Positions 37,442 to 46,316 of a stretch of 64,000 nt of DNA are shown here, in pieces. The notes under the pieces are model-generated. The model saw only the letters and a program-made list of their open reading frames with translations, ran no database searches and was not told where the DNA came from. Each line of letters starts with the position of its first letter. The stretch's first letter is position 1. Location of the stretch: positions 1 through 64,000 of the forward strand of contig NZ_FOWR01000002.1 in assembly GCF_900115495.1 (NCBI RefSeq), read 5' to 3'. This DNA comes from Enterovibrio norvegicus DSM 15893 (lineage in GTDB: Bacteria; Pseudomonadota; Gammaproteobacteria; Enterobacterales; Vibrionaceae). The position numbers and the translations under genes were made by a program.

Positions 37442-40087
37442 ATGGCAGATATTAACGGTACGTCTAACGCAGATACACTATACGGTGACATCGGTAATGG
37501 TGATGATTCTAAAAAGACTGGCGCAATGTTCGTGATGGGCGCTGACTTCACCATGGACAGCGGCAACTTCCATACTTGGTCGTTTCCACCTAAATTGAAC
37601 TTCACGGGCTCAACGACTGATGTCACTTTTAACGATGACGATGGCCAGCTAAATGGCGATGATCGTTGCAATGAGCGCTCTGATGACAAATCACAAACCG
37701 TTGATATCGGTGGCCAAGAATATTCTGCAAACGTGGATTTCAGCCTCAAATACTGCGACAGCGATGGCAACATTTATACGTTTGCGATTGTTGATATTGA
37801 CGCAGATGGCAATGGCCATCATTACTGCAACACGGGTGAGAACGGCAAGATCCTAATCCAAATTGATGGCCCAGAGATCACAGGTGACACAGACCTTTCT
37901 TTGGTTCCAAACTCTTACCAAAATGTTAGCAGCCTTGACTATGCAGACATCACTGAGCCTCAGCCAGTGGATCCAGCAGACCTGAATGACACCATTGTTG
38001 GTGGTGACGGCGACGACACTATCTTTGGCCTGAAAGGCGAAGATCATATCTCCGGTGAAAACGGCAATGACAAATTGTACGGCGGTGATGGTGATGACAT
38101 CATCTACGGCAACACGGCCACGCCTAATTTTAGCGAAGACCCAAGTGTCACAGTCTTCCAGATGGGTGCAGATTTTGATATGCCGGCTGGTGGTAATTTC
38201 CACACTTGGTCTTTCCCGAAAGATCTGTCATTTGACGGTGGTTCAACAGACGTTACATTCCAAGACGACGATGGCGTTTTGAATGGTGATAACTACTGCA
38301 ACGAGTACTCTGACGATAAATCACAGACCGTGACTATTGACGGTAACACGTACCCAGTGAATTTGGATTACACCCTTAAGTACTGCGATTCTGATGGCAA
38401 CGTTTATACCTTTGCCATTCTAGACGTTGATTTGGATGGCAACGGCCATCATTACAACAACTTGAATGAAAACGGCAACCTGTTGCTTCAACTCGACGGC
38501 CCAGAAATCACTGACGCTACCGATTTGTCACTTGTTCCTCATTCATACAAAAACATCAATGAATTGGATTACGATGATGTTGCTAACGCGACAACACAAA
38601 AATCTAACGACAATGATTACATTGATGGCGGTGCAGGTAATGACACCATCTACGGTCAATGGGGCGACGATGAGATTTACGGTGGCGAAGGCAACGACAC
38701 CATTTACGGTGGACAAGAAGCAACCGAAACCATTGAAACCGACCCGACCGCAAGCGTGTTCATCATGGGTGATGATTTCGAAATGCCATCGGGCGGTAAC
38801 TTCCACACGTGGTCTTTCCCTCAGAAACTTGCATTTGACGGTGGCACATCAGAAGTGACATTCCAGGACGACGATGGCGTACTGAATGGTGACAACTACT
38901 GTAACGAATACTCTGATGATAAGTCGCAGTCTGTCACGATTGATGGCAACACTTACGCGGTTAACTTGGATTACACGCTCAAGTATTGCGATGCGGCAGG
39001 TAATGTTTATAAGTTCGCGATTATCGATGTGGACTTGGATGGCAACCGCCACCACTATCACAACCTCGGTGAGAACGGCAAAATCCTTCTACAAATCGAA
39101 GGTCCAGAAATCACCGACGCGACAGACTTAACGCTGGTTCCTCACTCTTATGAGAACCTTCGTGACCTTGATTACTCTGAGTTTGCTGAAACGACCAAAG
39201 AAGTGTTTGTTAGTGACAATGACACCATCAGCGGCGGTGACGGTGACGATTATATCCACGGCGGCGACGGTGATGACCTGATCAACGGCGACGAAGGCGA
39301 TGATAATCTTATCGGTGGCCTCGGTGATGACACTATCTACGGTGGCGCGGGCGATGACGTTATCAACGGTAGCCAAGGTGATGACATTATTTACGGCGGT
39401 GACGGCGATGACAAACTGTTCGGTGCGAGCGGCGACGATTCATTGTACGGCGGTGCAGGTAATGATGTGCTTCAAGCGGGCTTTGAAGATGACATCATCA
39501 TGGATGGTGGTGAAGACCAAGACATCTACATTGGTAGTGAAGGCAATGACACCATGATCTTCGACCAAAATGACTTCAACGATGCTGACTTCTTAGCTGA
39601 GCACAACAACATCTATGTGGGTGACCGTGGTTTTGACAAGATCTTTGTTGATGGCGACGCAAACATCGACTTCTCTGGTAAGTCATATGGCGTAACGTCA
39701 GGGCCTAAGCCAATTGCACAAGTTGAAGCTGTTGTGGAAACGAGTGTGGGTGACCAAACTGTAACGGTCAATGCGTTTGCAATTGATGCTCAGTCTGATA
39801 ATTTCCAAACCACCACTAACGTTGATCCAGGTAACTGGGATGGCTTTGTGGCTTACTTGGGTGAAGGTGATGACACCTTTAACCTTGAAGCGGTTAACTG
39901 GAACTACGAAGCAAATGCAACAGTATCCGCTGAACTGTCTGCCGAACAGATTTCCTTCATGGGCTTGAGCGATGCTCAAGCGAGTGAATTGGATGCATAT
40001 GTGTTCACACAAGGCTCTAAATCAATCACGATCTGGACGGATGCAGAAACTGTTTTGCAAGATGGTGAAGACATCTTCAGCATGTAA
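37442..40087 (+). CDS. Large RTX protein with three novel ~140-residue repeats
   Basis: 881 residues from ATG 37442, with GAGGG eight bases upstream. No signal peptide. Three copies of an unrecognised module start near 27, 236 and 437. Each opens MGADF or MGDDF, then NFHTWSFP, VTFQDDDG, NGDNYCNEYSDDKSQ, LDYTLKYCD and a DxDxDGNxHHY-type segment, ending GPEIT-DLSLVPHSY. RTX nonapeptides separate the copies (~178-225, ~385-430, ~592-690). The C-terminal module (~700-881) is nearly the same as in the gene at 33990. Asp-rich loops suggest metal binding. Probably exported by type I secretion. Confidence 0.84.
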   Translation: MADINGTSNADTLYGDIGNGDDSKKTGAMFVMGADFTMDSGNFHTWSFPPKLNFTGSTTDVTFNDDDGQLNGDDRCNERSDDKSQTVDIGGQEYSANVDFSLKYCDSDGNIYTFAIVDIDADGNGHHYCNTGENGKILIQIDGPEITGDTDLSLVPNSYQNVSSLDYADITEPQPVDPADLNDTIVGGDGDDTIFGLKGEDHISGENGNDKLYGGDGDDIIYGNTATPNFSEDPSVTVFQMGADFDMPAGGNFHTWSFPKDLSFDGGSTDVTFQDDDGVLNGDNYCNEYSDDKSQTVTIDGNTYPVNLDYTLKYCDSDGNVYTFAILDVDLDGNGHHYNNLNENGNLLLQLDGPEITDATDLSLVPHSYKNINELDYDDVANATTQKSNDNDYIDGGAGNDTIYGQWGDDEIYGGEGNDTIYGGQEATETIETDPTASVFIMGDDFEMPSGGNFHTWSFPQKLAFDGGTSEVTFQDDDGVLNGDNYCNEYSDDKSQSVTIDGNTYAVNLDYTLKYCDAAGNVYKFAIIDVDLDGNRHHYHNLGENGKILLQIEGPEITDATDLTLVPHSYENLRDLDYSEFAETTKEVFVSDNDTISGGDGDDYIHGGDGDDLINGDEGDDNLIGGLGDDTIYGGAGDDVINGSQGDDIIYGGDGDDKLFGASGDDSLYGGAGNDVLQAGFEDDIIMDGGEDQDIYIGSEGNDTMIFDQNDFNDADFLAEHNNIYVGDRGFDKIFVDGDANIDFSGKSYGVTSGPKPIAQVEAVVETSVGDQTVTVNAFAIDAQSDNFQTTTNVDPGNWDGFVAYLGEGDDTFNLEAVNWNYEANATVSAELSAEQISFMGLSDAQASELDAYVFTQGSKSITIWTDAETVLQDGEDIFSM

Positions 40088-40105
40088 TTGCCTCCAGCAA
40101 TAACG

Positions 40106-40133
40106 AAAAAACCCGCATTTAGCGGGTTTTTTT
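40106..40133. terminator. Bidirectional terminator between RTX gene and GNAT
   Basis: AAAAAACCCGC-ATTTA-GCGGGTTTTTTT. The stop codon of the convergent GNAT gene (complement of 40119-40121) falls in the loop of this hairpin. Confidence 0.9.
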
Positions 40134-40733
40134 ATAGCTGTTCGTTAGCGAGAAAGCGCTGTACTGCGTTTTGGTGATGCCATAGTGCAGGCGATCATCA
40201 AAGCCTGATTGCGTTTTGTAGTACGCAGTTTGACAGCCTTCTTCAACCAAGCCGACTTTAACGAGCGTCTTGTTGGAACCTTCGTTTGATCGATAACAAT
40301 CTGCGGCCACTTTGTGTGCACCAAACACATCAAAGGCAATAGACAGAAGAAATGCGCTGCTGCTGCTCGCAAGGCCTTTGCCCCACGCGTGTTGAGCAAA
40401 CTGGTAGCCCAGTTCATAGTTCCCCGACAAAAACATCACCGCATGCAGACCCACCATGCCCATGAAACGACCTTCGTGGTCGCGAATGATGGCCGTTGGG
40501 CTTTCTGGCCATTCACCATGGCCAATCGCTTCCGCTGTGCCTTCAATGATAGGACCAAAATAATCACGGTAAACGTCTTCTGGCGCGGGCGCAAAGTAGA
40601 GGTATTCCGTGACCTTTGGGTCGCCCAGCATCTCGATAATATCGTTAAGATCGCTTCTCTGGATGAGCGCGATGGTGTAGCCATCCATCAAAGGGATGGT
40701 TTGGCCGCGCTTAAATGTATTCATGTTCGACAC
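40119..40733 (-). CDS. GNAT acetyltransferase, RimJ/RimL-like
   Basis: 204 residues from GTG 40733 (an ATG at 40724 is equally possible). Acetyl-CoA-binding features: FMGMVGLHAVMFLSGNYELGYQFAQHAWGKGLASSSSAF, then DCYRSNEGSNKTLVKVGL. It probably acetylates an N-terminal amine or a small molecule; substrate unknown. The gene reads into the shared terminator at its 3' end. Confidence 0.87.
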   Translation of the reverse strand: MSNMNTFKRGQTIPLMDGYTIALIQRSDLNDIIEMLGDPKVTEYLYFAPAPEDVYRDYFGPIIEGTAEAIGHGEWPESPTAIIRDHEGRFMGMVGLHAVMFLSGNYELGYQFAQHAWGKGLASSSSAFLLSIAFDVFGAHKVAADCYRSNEGSNKTLVKVGLVEEGCQTAYYKTQSGFDDRLHYGITKTQYSAFSLTNSYKKTR

Positions 40734-40832
40734 GTTGTTCGTCTTCTATGGTGGAAATTGGCGCACAGACTACGCCGAATTTTCCACCACACAAGTGTTT
40801 TTCAAAGGCTGGCGAGGAATGCGTATTTGTCG

Positions 40833-42008
40833 TTACGCGCCTTGTTTGGATTGCAGTTCACGTAACGCATCTTGATAGGCCTTGTGTGACCATTGGTTGT
40901 TCAAGGCTCGGAGTAATAGCGATTCCATCGACTCTGGAGCTAAGCCACCAATCGGTGGATCCGTGTCGAGGTTTGTCGGGAAGGAATAGCCGTCGGTTGC
41001 TGCCGTTATGATTGCGGCTTTTTCTGCATCGCTGAAGCTATTGTTCTCCCAAGCTTGGCGAAGGTAAGGATAAATGACCTGACTGATGTCAGCGAGGTCG
41101 ACGGTTTCCATGGGTTTGGCAAACGTCGAAGAAACTTGCAGTAAATTCGCCGAACGGTGGAAATCTTGCGTTTTATTTGCGCCTGCAGCATGGAAAAGTG
41201 CAGGGTTAAAAAAGACAGCATCACCTTTTTCTAAAGGCACTTGAACGCAGTGTTGCTCAAAATAGGCCTTAAAAGCATCGTCGTGATAGGCAACATATCC
41301 AAGAGGATAAAGTTGGGAAAACGGAAGCAATTTCGTCGGGCCGCTTTCAATGGGCATGTTTGTGTGTGCGACGGCACCTTGTAGCGTCAACATGGATGAC
41401 ATTTGCTGAATATGAAGAGGGTAACGCACGGTTTCGTCTGGCTGTTGAAAGCCTAAGTGGTAGTCGCGATGGGAAACCTGTGCTTCACCGCCGGGTCTCA
41501 CAATGTTCACTTGCGCAGTGACTTGATAGTGGGGGCCTAACCAAGCTTCAGAGACGAGGCTTAATAGCGGGTTTTTGTAGTATTCAACGAAGTTTGATGG
41601 CGCTGCAATGGCGCTTTTCTGGAACACATTCCAAATCCTACCGTTCGCTTGCGGGCCCGTTTTTCCGAAGTGGTCGCCAGCACCATACCCTTTCTCTGAT
41701 TCCAAAATGTCCTCAAAGACCTGGCTCATTTCGTCAATCACTTGTGTGTCCTGAAAAAAGCGTTTTACGGCGAAAACGCCGGGGCCATCACGCAGTGCGG
41801 ACGCCATTTCATTTTGAAAATCACGCGATTTCTCAGGGTGCTGACGGATGACTTCGCCATCATAGATAACGACATTATTGGTGATGGCGTGGGCAAGAGG
41901 ATATTGACCCGTATGGGCCGTTTGGTGGCAGAGAGTGTGAAAGTTATCGAGTTGGGTGTCTGATGACGCAAAAAACGAGGGTTGAGCAACGTTTGTTGAT
42001 TGATTCAT
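40833..42008 (-). CDS. PhyH-type Fe(II)/2-oxoglutarate dioxygenase
   Basis: 391 residues. Phytanoyl-CoA dioxygenase-like fold; HRDYHLG carries the His-x-Asp iron ligands, FHAAGANKTQDFHRSANLL the distal His and the 2-oxoglutarate Arg. Such enzymes hydroxylate small molecules; the substrate is unknown here. It is divergent from iolB-iolG and shares a 341-bp region that carries both inositol-type operators, so it is likely co-regulated. I infer a role in preparing an unusual inositol derivative or storage compound. Confidence 0.85.
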   Translation of the reverse strand: MNQSTNVAQPSFFASSDTQLDNFHTLCHQTAHTGQYPLAHAITNNVVIYDGEVIRQHPEKSRDFQNEMASALRDGPGVFAVKRFFQDTQVIDEMSQVFEDILESEKGYGAGDHFGKTGPQANGRIWNVFQKSAIAAPSNFVEYYKNPLLSLVSEAWLGPHYQVTAQVNIVRPGGEAQVSHRDYHLGFQQPDETVRYPLHIQQMSSMLTLQGAVAHTNMPIESGPTKLLPFSQLYPLGYVAYHDDAFKAYFEQHCVQVPLEKGDAVFFNPALFHAAGANKTQDFHRSANLLQVSSTFAKPMETVDLADISQVIYPYLRQAWENNSFSDAEKAAIITAATDGYSFPTNLDTDPPIGGLAPESMESLLLRALNNQWSHKAYQDALRELQSKQGA

Positions 42009-42172
42009 TGTGCCTTTCTCCTTTGGCGTCTCTCTTTATATGCACCTGTCTTGCGTGTTTATGGCTTTACTTCTTTTACGTGGTTTTTTGTGCGTTCTGT
42101 TGCATCAATAGATGGCGATGTGCTGGTGGAAATTCGTCCAGTGACAAAATCAGTCTATTTCAAAATTGATTC

Positions 42173-42196
42173 AAAATGAAATAAAAATTTCATTTT
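42173..42196. promoter_or_regulatory. Long palindrome, RpiR-like operator candidate
   Basis: AAAATGAAA-N6-TTTCATTTT, perfect nine-base arms around TAAAAA. The core TGAAA-N6-TTTCA occurs also before the iolC fusion at 57331. RpiR-type IolR sites in other bacteria have the form GGAA-N6-TTCC, which this recalls with one changed base per arm. It lies nearer to the dioxygenase side of the divergent region. Confidence 0.6.
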
Positions 42197-42238
42197 GTTG
42201 ATATGTGAAAAAATTGTTCTATTATTGCTAACGTTGAA

Positions 42239-42256
42239 ATTGAAAACATTTTCAAT
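42239..42256. promoter_or_regulatory. Palindromic operator, LacI-type, before iolB-iolG
   Basis: ATTGAAAACATTTTCAAT, the same 16-base core as the iolD/iolE operator at 22437, 94 bp upstream of iolB. Two such close matches 20 kb apart, both at inositol promoters, make chance unlikely. Confidence 0.72.
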
Positions 42257-42349
42257 CGACTGATTAAACCACCTTCAATAAGAGACCACGGACCGGTTTC
42301 TATACTTGAGGCGAACAATGACTCACTCACACACAACCAAGGAGGACGT

Positions 42350-43180
42350 GTGCCTGATCTTCTGTCTAAAAAGCGCGAGTTAAACCAATCTGGGCGCTAT
42401 CAGCACATCACACCTGAATCTGCTGGCTGGAAATATGTCGGCTTTGACGCGTATTCCTTGTCAGAAGGGGATACACACACATTCGATGCAGGGAGTGATA
42501 CAGAACTGTGCTTGGTGTTTGTCGCGGGTAAAGCGGATACGACCTTGGGGGGACAACCGCTTGGCGTGATTGGCGAGCGCCTTGACCCTTTTGAACGAAC
42601 AAAACCTTATTCGTTGTATGTTACCGCGGGAGACTCCGCGACAATTACGGCTGTGACGGGAATGGATCTTGCGGTGTGCTCTGCACCAGGGCGAGGAACG
42701 TACCCTTCACGTTTGATCGGACCTGATGATGTGGGCGCGGAAGCGCGTGGCCATGGGAACAATCAGCGGTATGTGCACAACATTCTGCCTGATGACAAAG
42801 AAGCTGACAGCTTGTTGGTTGTTGAAGTGTATACCGACGAAGGGTGCACAAGCTCCTACCCTAGCCATAAGCATGATCGCGATGCACCGCCAGAAGAAAC
42901 CCAGCTGGAAGAAACCTACTATCACAGGTTAAACCCGCCTCAAGGCTTCTGTATTCAAAGGGTTTATACCGACGATGGTGATCTTGATGAGTGCATGGCG
43001 GCGTATGATAAAGACGTGGTCATGGTACCCAAAGGCTACCATCCGGTTGCCACCATGGCAGGTTACGACAGCTACTACCTCAACGTCATGGCGGGGCCGG
43101 TTCGCAAATGGTTGTTCACGTGGGAAGAAGATCATGCTTGGATAAATTCTCCTGTTTATGAAGAAAAGCATTCACGTTAG
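42350..43180 (+). CDS. iolB: 5-deoxy-glucuronate isomerase
   Basis: 276 residues from a GTG start at 42350, four bases after GGAGGACGT. The canonical IolB opening is present (RYQHITPESAGWKYVGFDAYSLSEGDTH). Metal-binding residues are in SYPSHKHDRDAPPEETQLEETYYH and KGYHPV. It isomerises 5-deoxy-glucuronate to 2-deoxy-5-keto-gluconate. Closer to characterised IolB than the copy at 17372. Followed by iolG after 74 bases. Confidence 0.94.
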   Translation: MPDLLSKKRELNQSGRYQHITPESAGWKYVGFDAYSLSEGDTHTFDAGSDTELCLVFVAGKADTTLGGQPLGVIGERLDPFERTKPYSLYVTAGDSATITAVTGMDLAVCSAPGRGTYPSRLIGPDDVGAEARGHGNNQRYVHNILPDDKEADSLLVVEVYTDEGCTSSYPSHKHDRDAPPEETQLEETYYHRLNPPQGFCIQRVYTDDGDLDECMAAYDKDVVMVPKGYHPVATMAGYDSYYLNVMAGPVRKWLFTWEEDHAWINSPVYEEKHSR

Positions 43181-43254
43181 GTGCTTGACGTTGTCTCTTA
43201 AAGACAGTCAGTACACCCATCATTATAAAAACTTGGAAAGCATAAGGAGTTGCC

Positions 43255-44244
43255 ATGTTTAATATCGCGTTGTTCGGATGTGGGCGAATAGGAAAAGTGC
43301 ATGCGGTGAATATCGCAGCAAACCCTGAAACTCAGATTCGTGCGGTGATTGACCCTTATCAAGAAGGTGCGATGCAACTCGCGGATCAATACGGTGCGGA
43401 TGTCATGACAGTAGATGAAGCCATGTCTGACCCCGATATTCATGCGGTTTGTATTTGTTCAGCGACAGACACACACGCAGATCTTATTGAATTAGCGGCG
43501 AAAGCGGGAAAAGCCATTTTCTGCGAAAAGCCGATAGATTTGAGCCTAGCCCGTGTAAGAACCTGTTTAGAGGTCGTTGAAGCCAGCGGTGTCCCTTTCT
43601 TGGTGGGTTTTAACCGCCGCTATGATCCCCAATTTCGTACGTTGAAAGATTTATTTGAAAGTGGCGCGATTGGTAAAGCCGAAACATTAGTGATTACGTC
43701 ACGTGATCCGTCGCCACCGCCCGTAGATTACGTCAAAGTGTCTGGCGGTATTTTCCGTGATATGTCGGTGCATGACCTCGACATGGCGCGTTTTATTATG
43801 GGAGAAGACCCAGTATCCGTCTCAGCGCATGGTTCATGTTTGGTCGATCCTGAGATTGGCGAAGCGGGAGACATCGACAGTGCTGTGATTGTGTTGCATT
43901 TCCCCTCTGGTGCGATGGCAAACATCATCAACAGCCGCCGTTCTGGCTACGGCTATGATCAACGCATAGAACTGCATGGCAGCAAAGGCATGCTCAAAGC
44001 CGGCAACGTGCGCGAGCATTTGGTTGAGCATTGGGGCGAAGAAGATTGCAGCAGCGCAAAGCCTCAGTACTTTTTCCTTGAGCGTTATGAGAAAGCTTAC
44101 ATCGCAGAGTGGCAGCACTTTGTTGATGTGTTGGAAGGCAAAGTTGAACCACAATGCTCAGGCTACGATGGCGAACAAGCGTTGGTGTTGGCAGAGGCTG
44201 CACTTGAATCGTTGAACGCACAAAATACGGTGAAACTCGGCTAA
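43255..44244 (+). CDS. iolG: Inositol 2-dehydrogenase
   Basis: 329 residues, start behind AAGGAG. Rossmann motif FGCGRIGKVHA, catalytic Lys in AIFCEKPIDL, and the sequence GGIFRDMSVHDLDMARFIMGE with the active-site Asp/His typical of IolG. It oxidises myo-inositol to scyllo-inosose with NAD+, the first step of the pathway. Length and motifs fit canonical IolG better than the two longer dehydrogenases of locus A. Confidence 0.94.
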   Translation: MFNIALFGCGRIGKVHAVNIAANPETQIRAVIDPYQEGAMQLADQYGADVMTVDEAMSDPDIHAVCICSATDTHADLIELAAKAGKAIFCEKPIDLSLARVRTCLEVVEASGVPFLVGFNRRYDPQFRTLKDLFESGAIGKAETLVITSRDPSPPPVDYVKVSGGIFRDMSVHDLDMARFIMGEDPVSVSAHGSCLVDPEIGEAGDIDSAVIVLHFPSGAMANIINSRRSGYGYDQRIELHGSKGMLKAGNVREHLVEHWGEEDCSSAKPQYFFLERYEKAYIAEWQHFVDVLEGKVEPQCSGYDGEQALVLAEAALESLNAQNTVKLG

Positions 44245-44303
44245 ACCAAACGGTTTAGTGGGCAGTCAAGCGTCCTATCCCGAAACAGGCTATACCCATA
44301 CTA

Positions 44304-44340
44304 AGAGGATGCATTTCTCATCATTGCATCCTCTTTTTCT
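44304..44340 (+). terminator. Intrinsic terminator after iolG
   Basis: AGAGGATGCA pairs with TGCATCCTCT (44304-44334, ten base pairs) and TTTTTCT follows. Confidence 0.92.
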
Positions 44341-44416
44341 ATCTACGGTTTTTTATCTATGGTTATATATACAGTGTTTTTAGGTCGGCATTATTTACTT
44401 TTTCAAGGGAAACACG

Positions 44417-44983
44417 ATGGAACGTTGTAGCTGGGCAAATGTAAGCGAACTTGATCAGGTTTATCATGACACGGAATGGGGCGTTCCTGTTCATGATGAT
44501 AGAGAATTGTTTGAGATGCTGATTTTAGAAGGTGCACAAGCGGGCCTGAGTTGGACAACCATATTGAAAAAGCGTGAAGGATACCGAGAGGCCTTTGATC
44601 ATTTTGATATTGAAACCGTGGCTGCTTATGACGACGAAAAAATTGCAGAACTGCTGACGAACCCTGCCATTGTTAGAAACAAACTTAAGGTGAATGGCAC
44701 AGTGACGAACGCCAAGTTGGTGCTGGAGATTCAAAAAGAACTTGGCAGCTTCGATGCGTATGTTTGGTCGTTTGTGGGTGGAAAGCCCATCATCAATCAT
44801 TGGGAGAGCATGTCGGATGTGCCAGCGACCACTGCAGAATCTGATGCAATGAGCAAAGCGATGAAAAAGCGTGGCTTTAAGTTTGTTGGCAGCACGATTT
44901 GTTACGCGTACATGCAAGCCACAGGCATGGTAAATGACCACATGACATCTTGTTTCCGTTACGGTGTTGATGTCGGAAAATAA
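44417..44983 (+). CDS. tag: DNA-3-methyladenine glycosylase I
   Basis: 188 residues. Opening RCSWANVSELDQVYHDTEWGVPVHDDRELFEML and the aromatic/Glu pocket (LEGAQAGLSWTTILKKREGYREAFDHF) are diagnostic of TagI. Zinc-site Cys and His residues occur near both ends (Cys4, MVNDHMTSCFR). It removes 3-methyladenine from alkylated DNA. Stand-alone gene. Confidence 0.95.
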   Translation: MERCSWANVSELDQVYHDTEWGVPVHDDRELFEMLILEGAQAGLSWTTILKKREGYREAFDHFDIETVAAYDDEKIAELLTNPAIVRNKLKVNGTVTNAKLVLEIQKELGSFDAYVWSFVGGKPIINHWESMSDVPATTAESDAMSKAMKKRGFKFVGSTICYAYMQATGMVNDHMTSCFRYGVDVGK

Positions 44984-45015
44984 CATCATCTGAAGAGGCA
45001 TGGTAATCGAAATGT

Positions 45016-45042
45016 AAAAAGCGGGAATGCTCCCGCTTTTTT
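45016..45042. terminator. Bidirectional terminator between tag and EamA transporter
   Basis: AAAAA-GCGGGA-ATGC-TCCCGC-TTTTTT (45016-45042), between convergent genes. Confidence 0.92.
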
Positions 45043-45045
45043 GTT

Positions 45046-45957
45046 TTATGCCTTCTTGTTAATTCTTACGACCGCATAAACGACCAGCAACATGCCTAAG
45101 CCATGCCAGATCGTGAAGGCTTCATCGAGCAGAGTGATGGCAAAAAGGGCAGTGATCGCAGGGCCAACATTGCTGGTTAAGCTCAATACTGACGGTGTTA
45201 AACGTGCCATGGCTGCTGCGACAAAGTACGACGGTAGCACGGTGCAGAAAAATCCGAGTGCGACACCCAATACAATCAATTCATCAGACATATTGCTGAA
45301 CTGCGTACCTTGCCACTGCTGTTGGACCATGATGACAACGCCGGCACTGCCCATACCAATACTGGTAAAAAGCTGCGCACCTATGTTGCTGATCACTTTT
45401 TTACTCAATACCAGATATATCGCGAATATCAATGCTGCCCCCACGGCCAGAGCGCTTCCTAGCCACACTTGCGAACCAAACGAACTAAAGTCATACAAGA
45501 CGATCATGGCCACGCCAGCATAGCCTAAGCCAATGGACACAAAGGTGCCTTTGCGCGGTGGTTCTTTCAGAAATATCCAACTGATGATCACCACAAAAGA
45601 AGGGAAGAGAAACAGCAACAGGCGTTCTAGTTGCGCTGAAATAAACTCAAGCGCCGTGATGTTCAGCAAAGAGGCAAAGTAATAGCCAAGGATGCCGACG
45701 AGCACAGCTTGCAATCCAAACTGTCGCACTTTGCTGCGCTCTTCTGGGACGCGGCATAGCCAGATTAATATCGCGACATAGAGTGGTAGAGAAGAGACTG
45801 CACGAAGGCTCATGATGTCGGTTACATCGCCACCTGCTGCATAAGCAAGTTTGATCAGAACAGGCTTAACGGAAAAAAGCACAGTGCCAATCAACGCAAA
45901 GATAATGCCTTGGCGATAATCGGCATTGGGCTGTTCGGCGGCGGATGTATTATTCAT
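45046..45957 (-). CDS. EamA/DMT-superfamily transporter
   Basis: 303 residues from ATG 45957, eight bases after AAGGAC; the longer frame upstream is not needed. About ten hydrophobic segments in two EamA halves. RxxSSLPLYVAIL and the repeat FISAQLERLLLFLFPSFVVIISWIFLKEPP are typical of the family. Probable inner-membrane metabolite exporter; substrate unknown. Confidence 0.88.
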   Translation of the reverse strand: MNNTSAAEQPNADYRQGIIFALIGTVLFSVKPVLIKLAYAAGGDVTDIMSLRAVSSLPLYVAILIWLCRVPEERSKVRQFGLQAVLVGILGYYFASLLNITALEFISAQLERLLLFLFPSFVVIISWIFLKEPPRKGTFVSIGLGYAGVAMIVLYDFSSFGSQVWLGSALAVGAALIFAIYLVLSKKVISNIGAQLFTSIGMGSAGVVIMVQQQWQGTQFSNMSDELIVLGVALGFFCTVLPSYFVAAAMARLTPSVLSLTSNVGPAITALFAITLLDEAFTIWHGLGMLLVVYAVVRINKKA

Positions 45958-46316
45958 GTTGTCACGTCCTTGCTTATCGTTGGGAAAGAAAACAAGGCTG
46001 TGAGAAATGGTATCCGGCTGCATTACTCACAGCCGGAAAAGAGCAAAGCTACCGACTGTTGGGCATAAGGAGGAGAAGCCAGAGTGATAGCGATGAAGTA
46101 AACATAAATGCTCTTTTCTGTTTGGTGGTTTTTTAAACTAACTCCCCTGAAACTAAAGCATCTTTTACATTGGTGCAACCTTTAACTCAAACAGCGTTTC
46201 ATTTGGTGGTGTTAGTGTCGCCACCCGTTGAGGTGCGCTAAGTCAACGGTCTATCGTCGAGTGTAGGATGAGCAACCATTCAACCTCTGCGGCGTAACAC
46301 GCGATTTGTTCGTGTT
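45958..46316. other. Intergenic region, nothing recognised
   Basis: 359 bases between two minus-strand genes; it must hold the EamA gene promoter and the 3' end of the patatin transcript. No hairpin with T-tract, operator or small gene could be supported. Confidence 0.5.
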
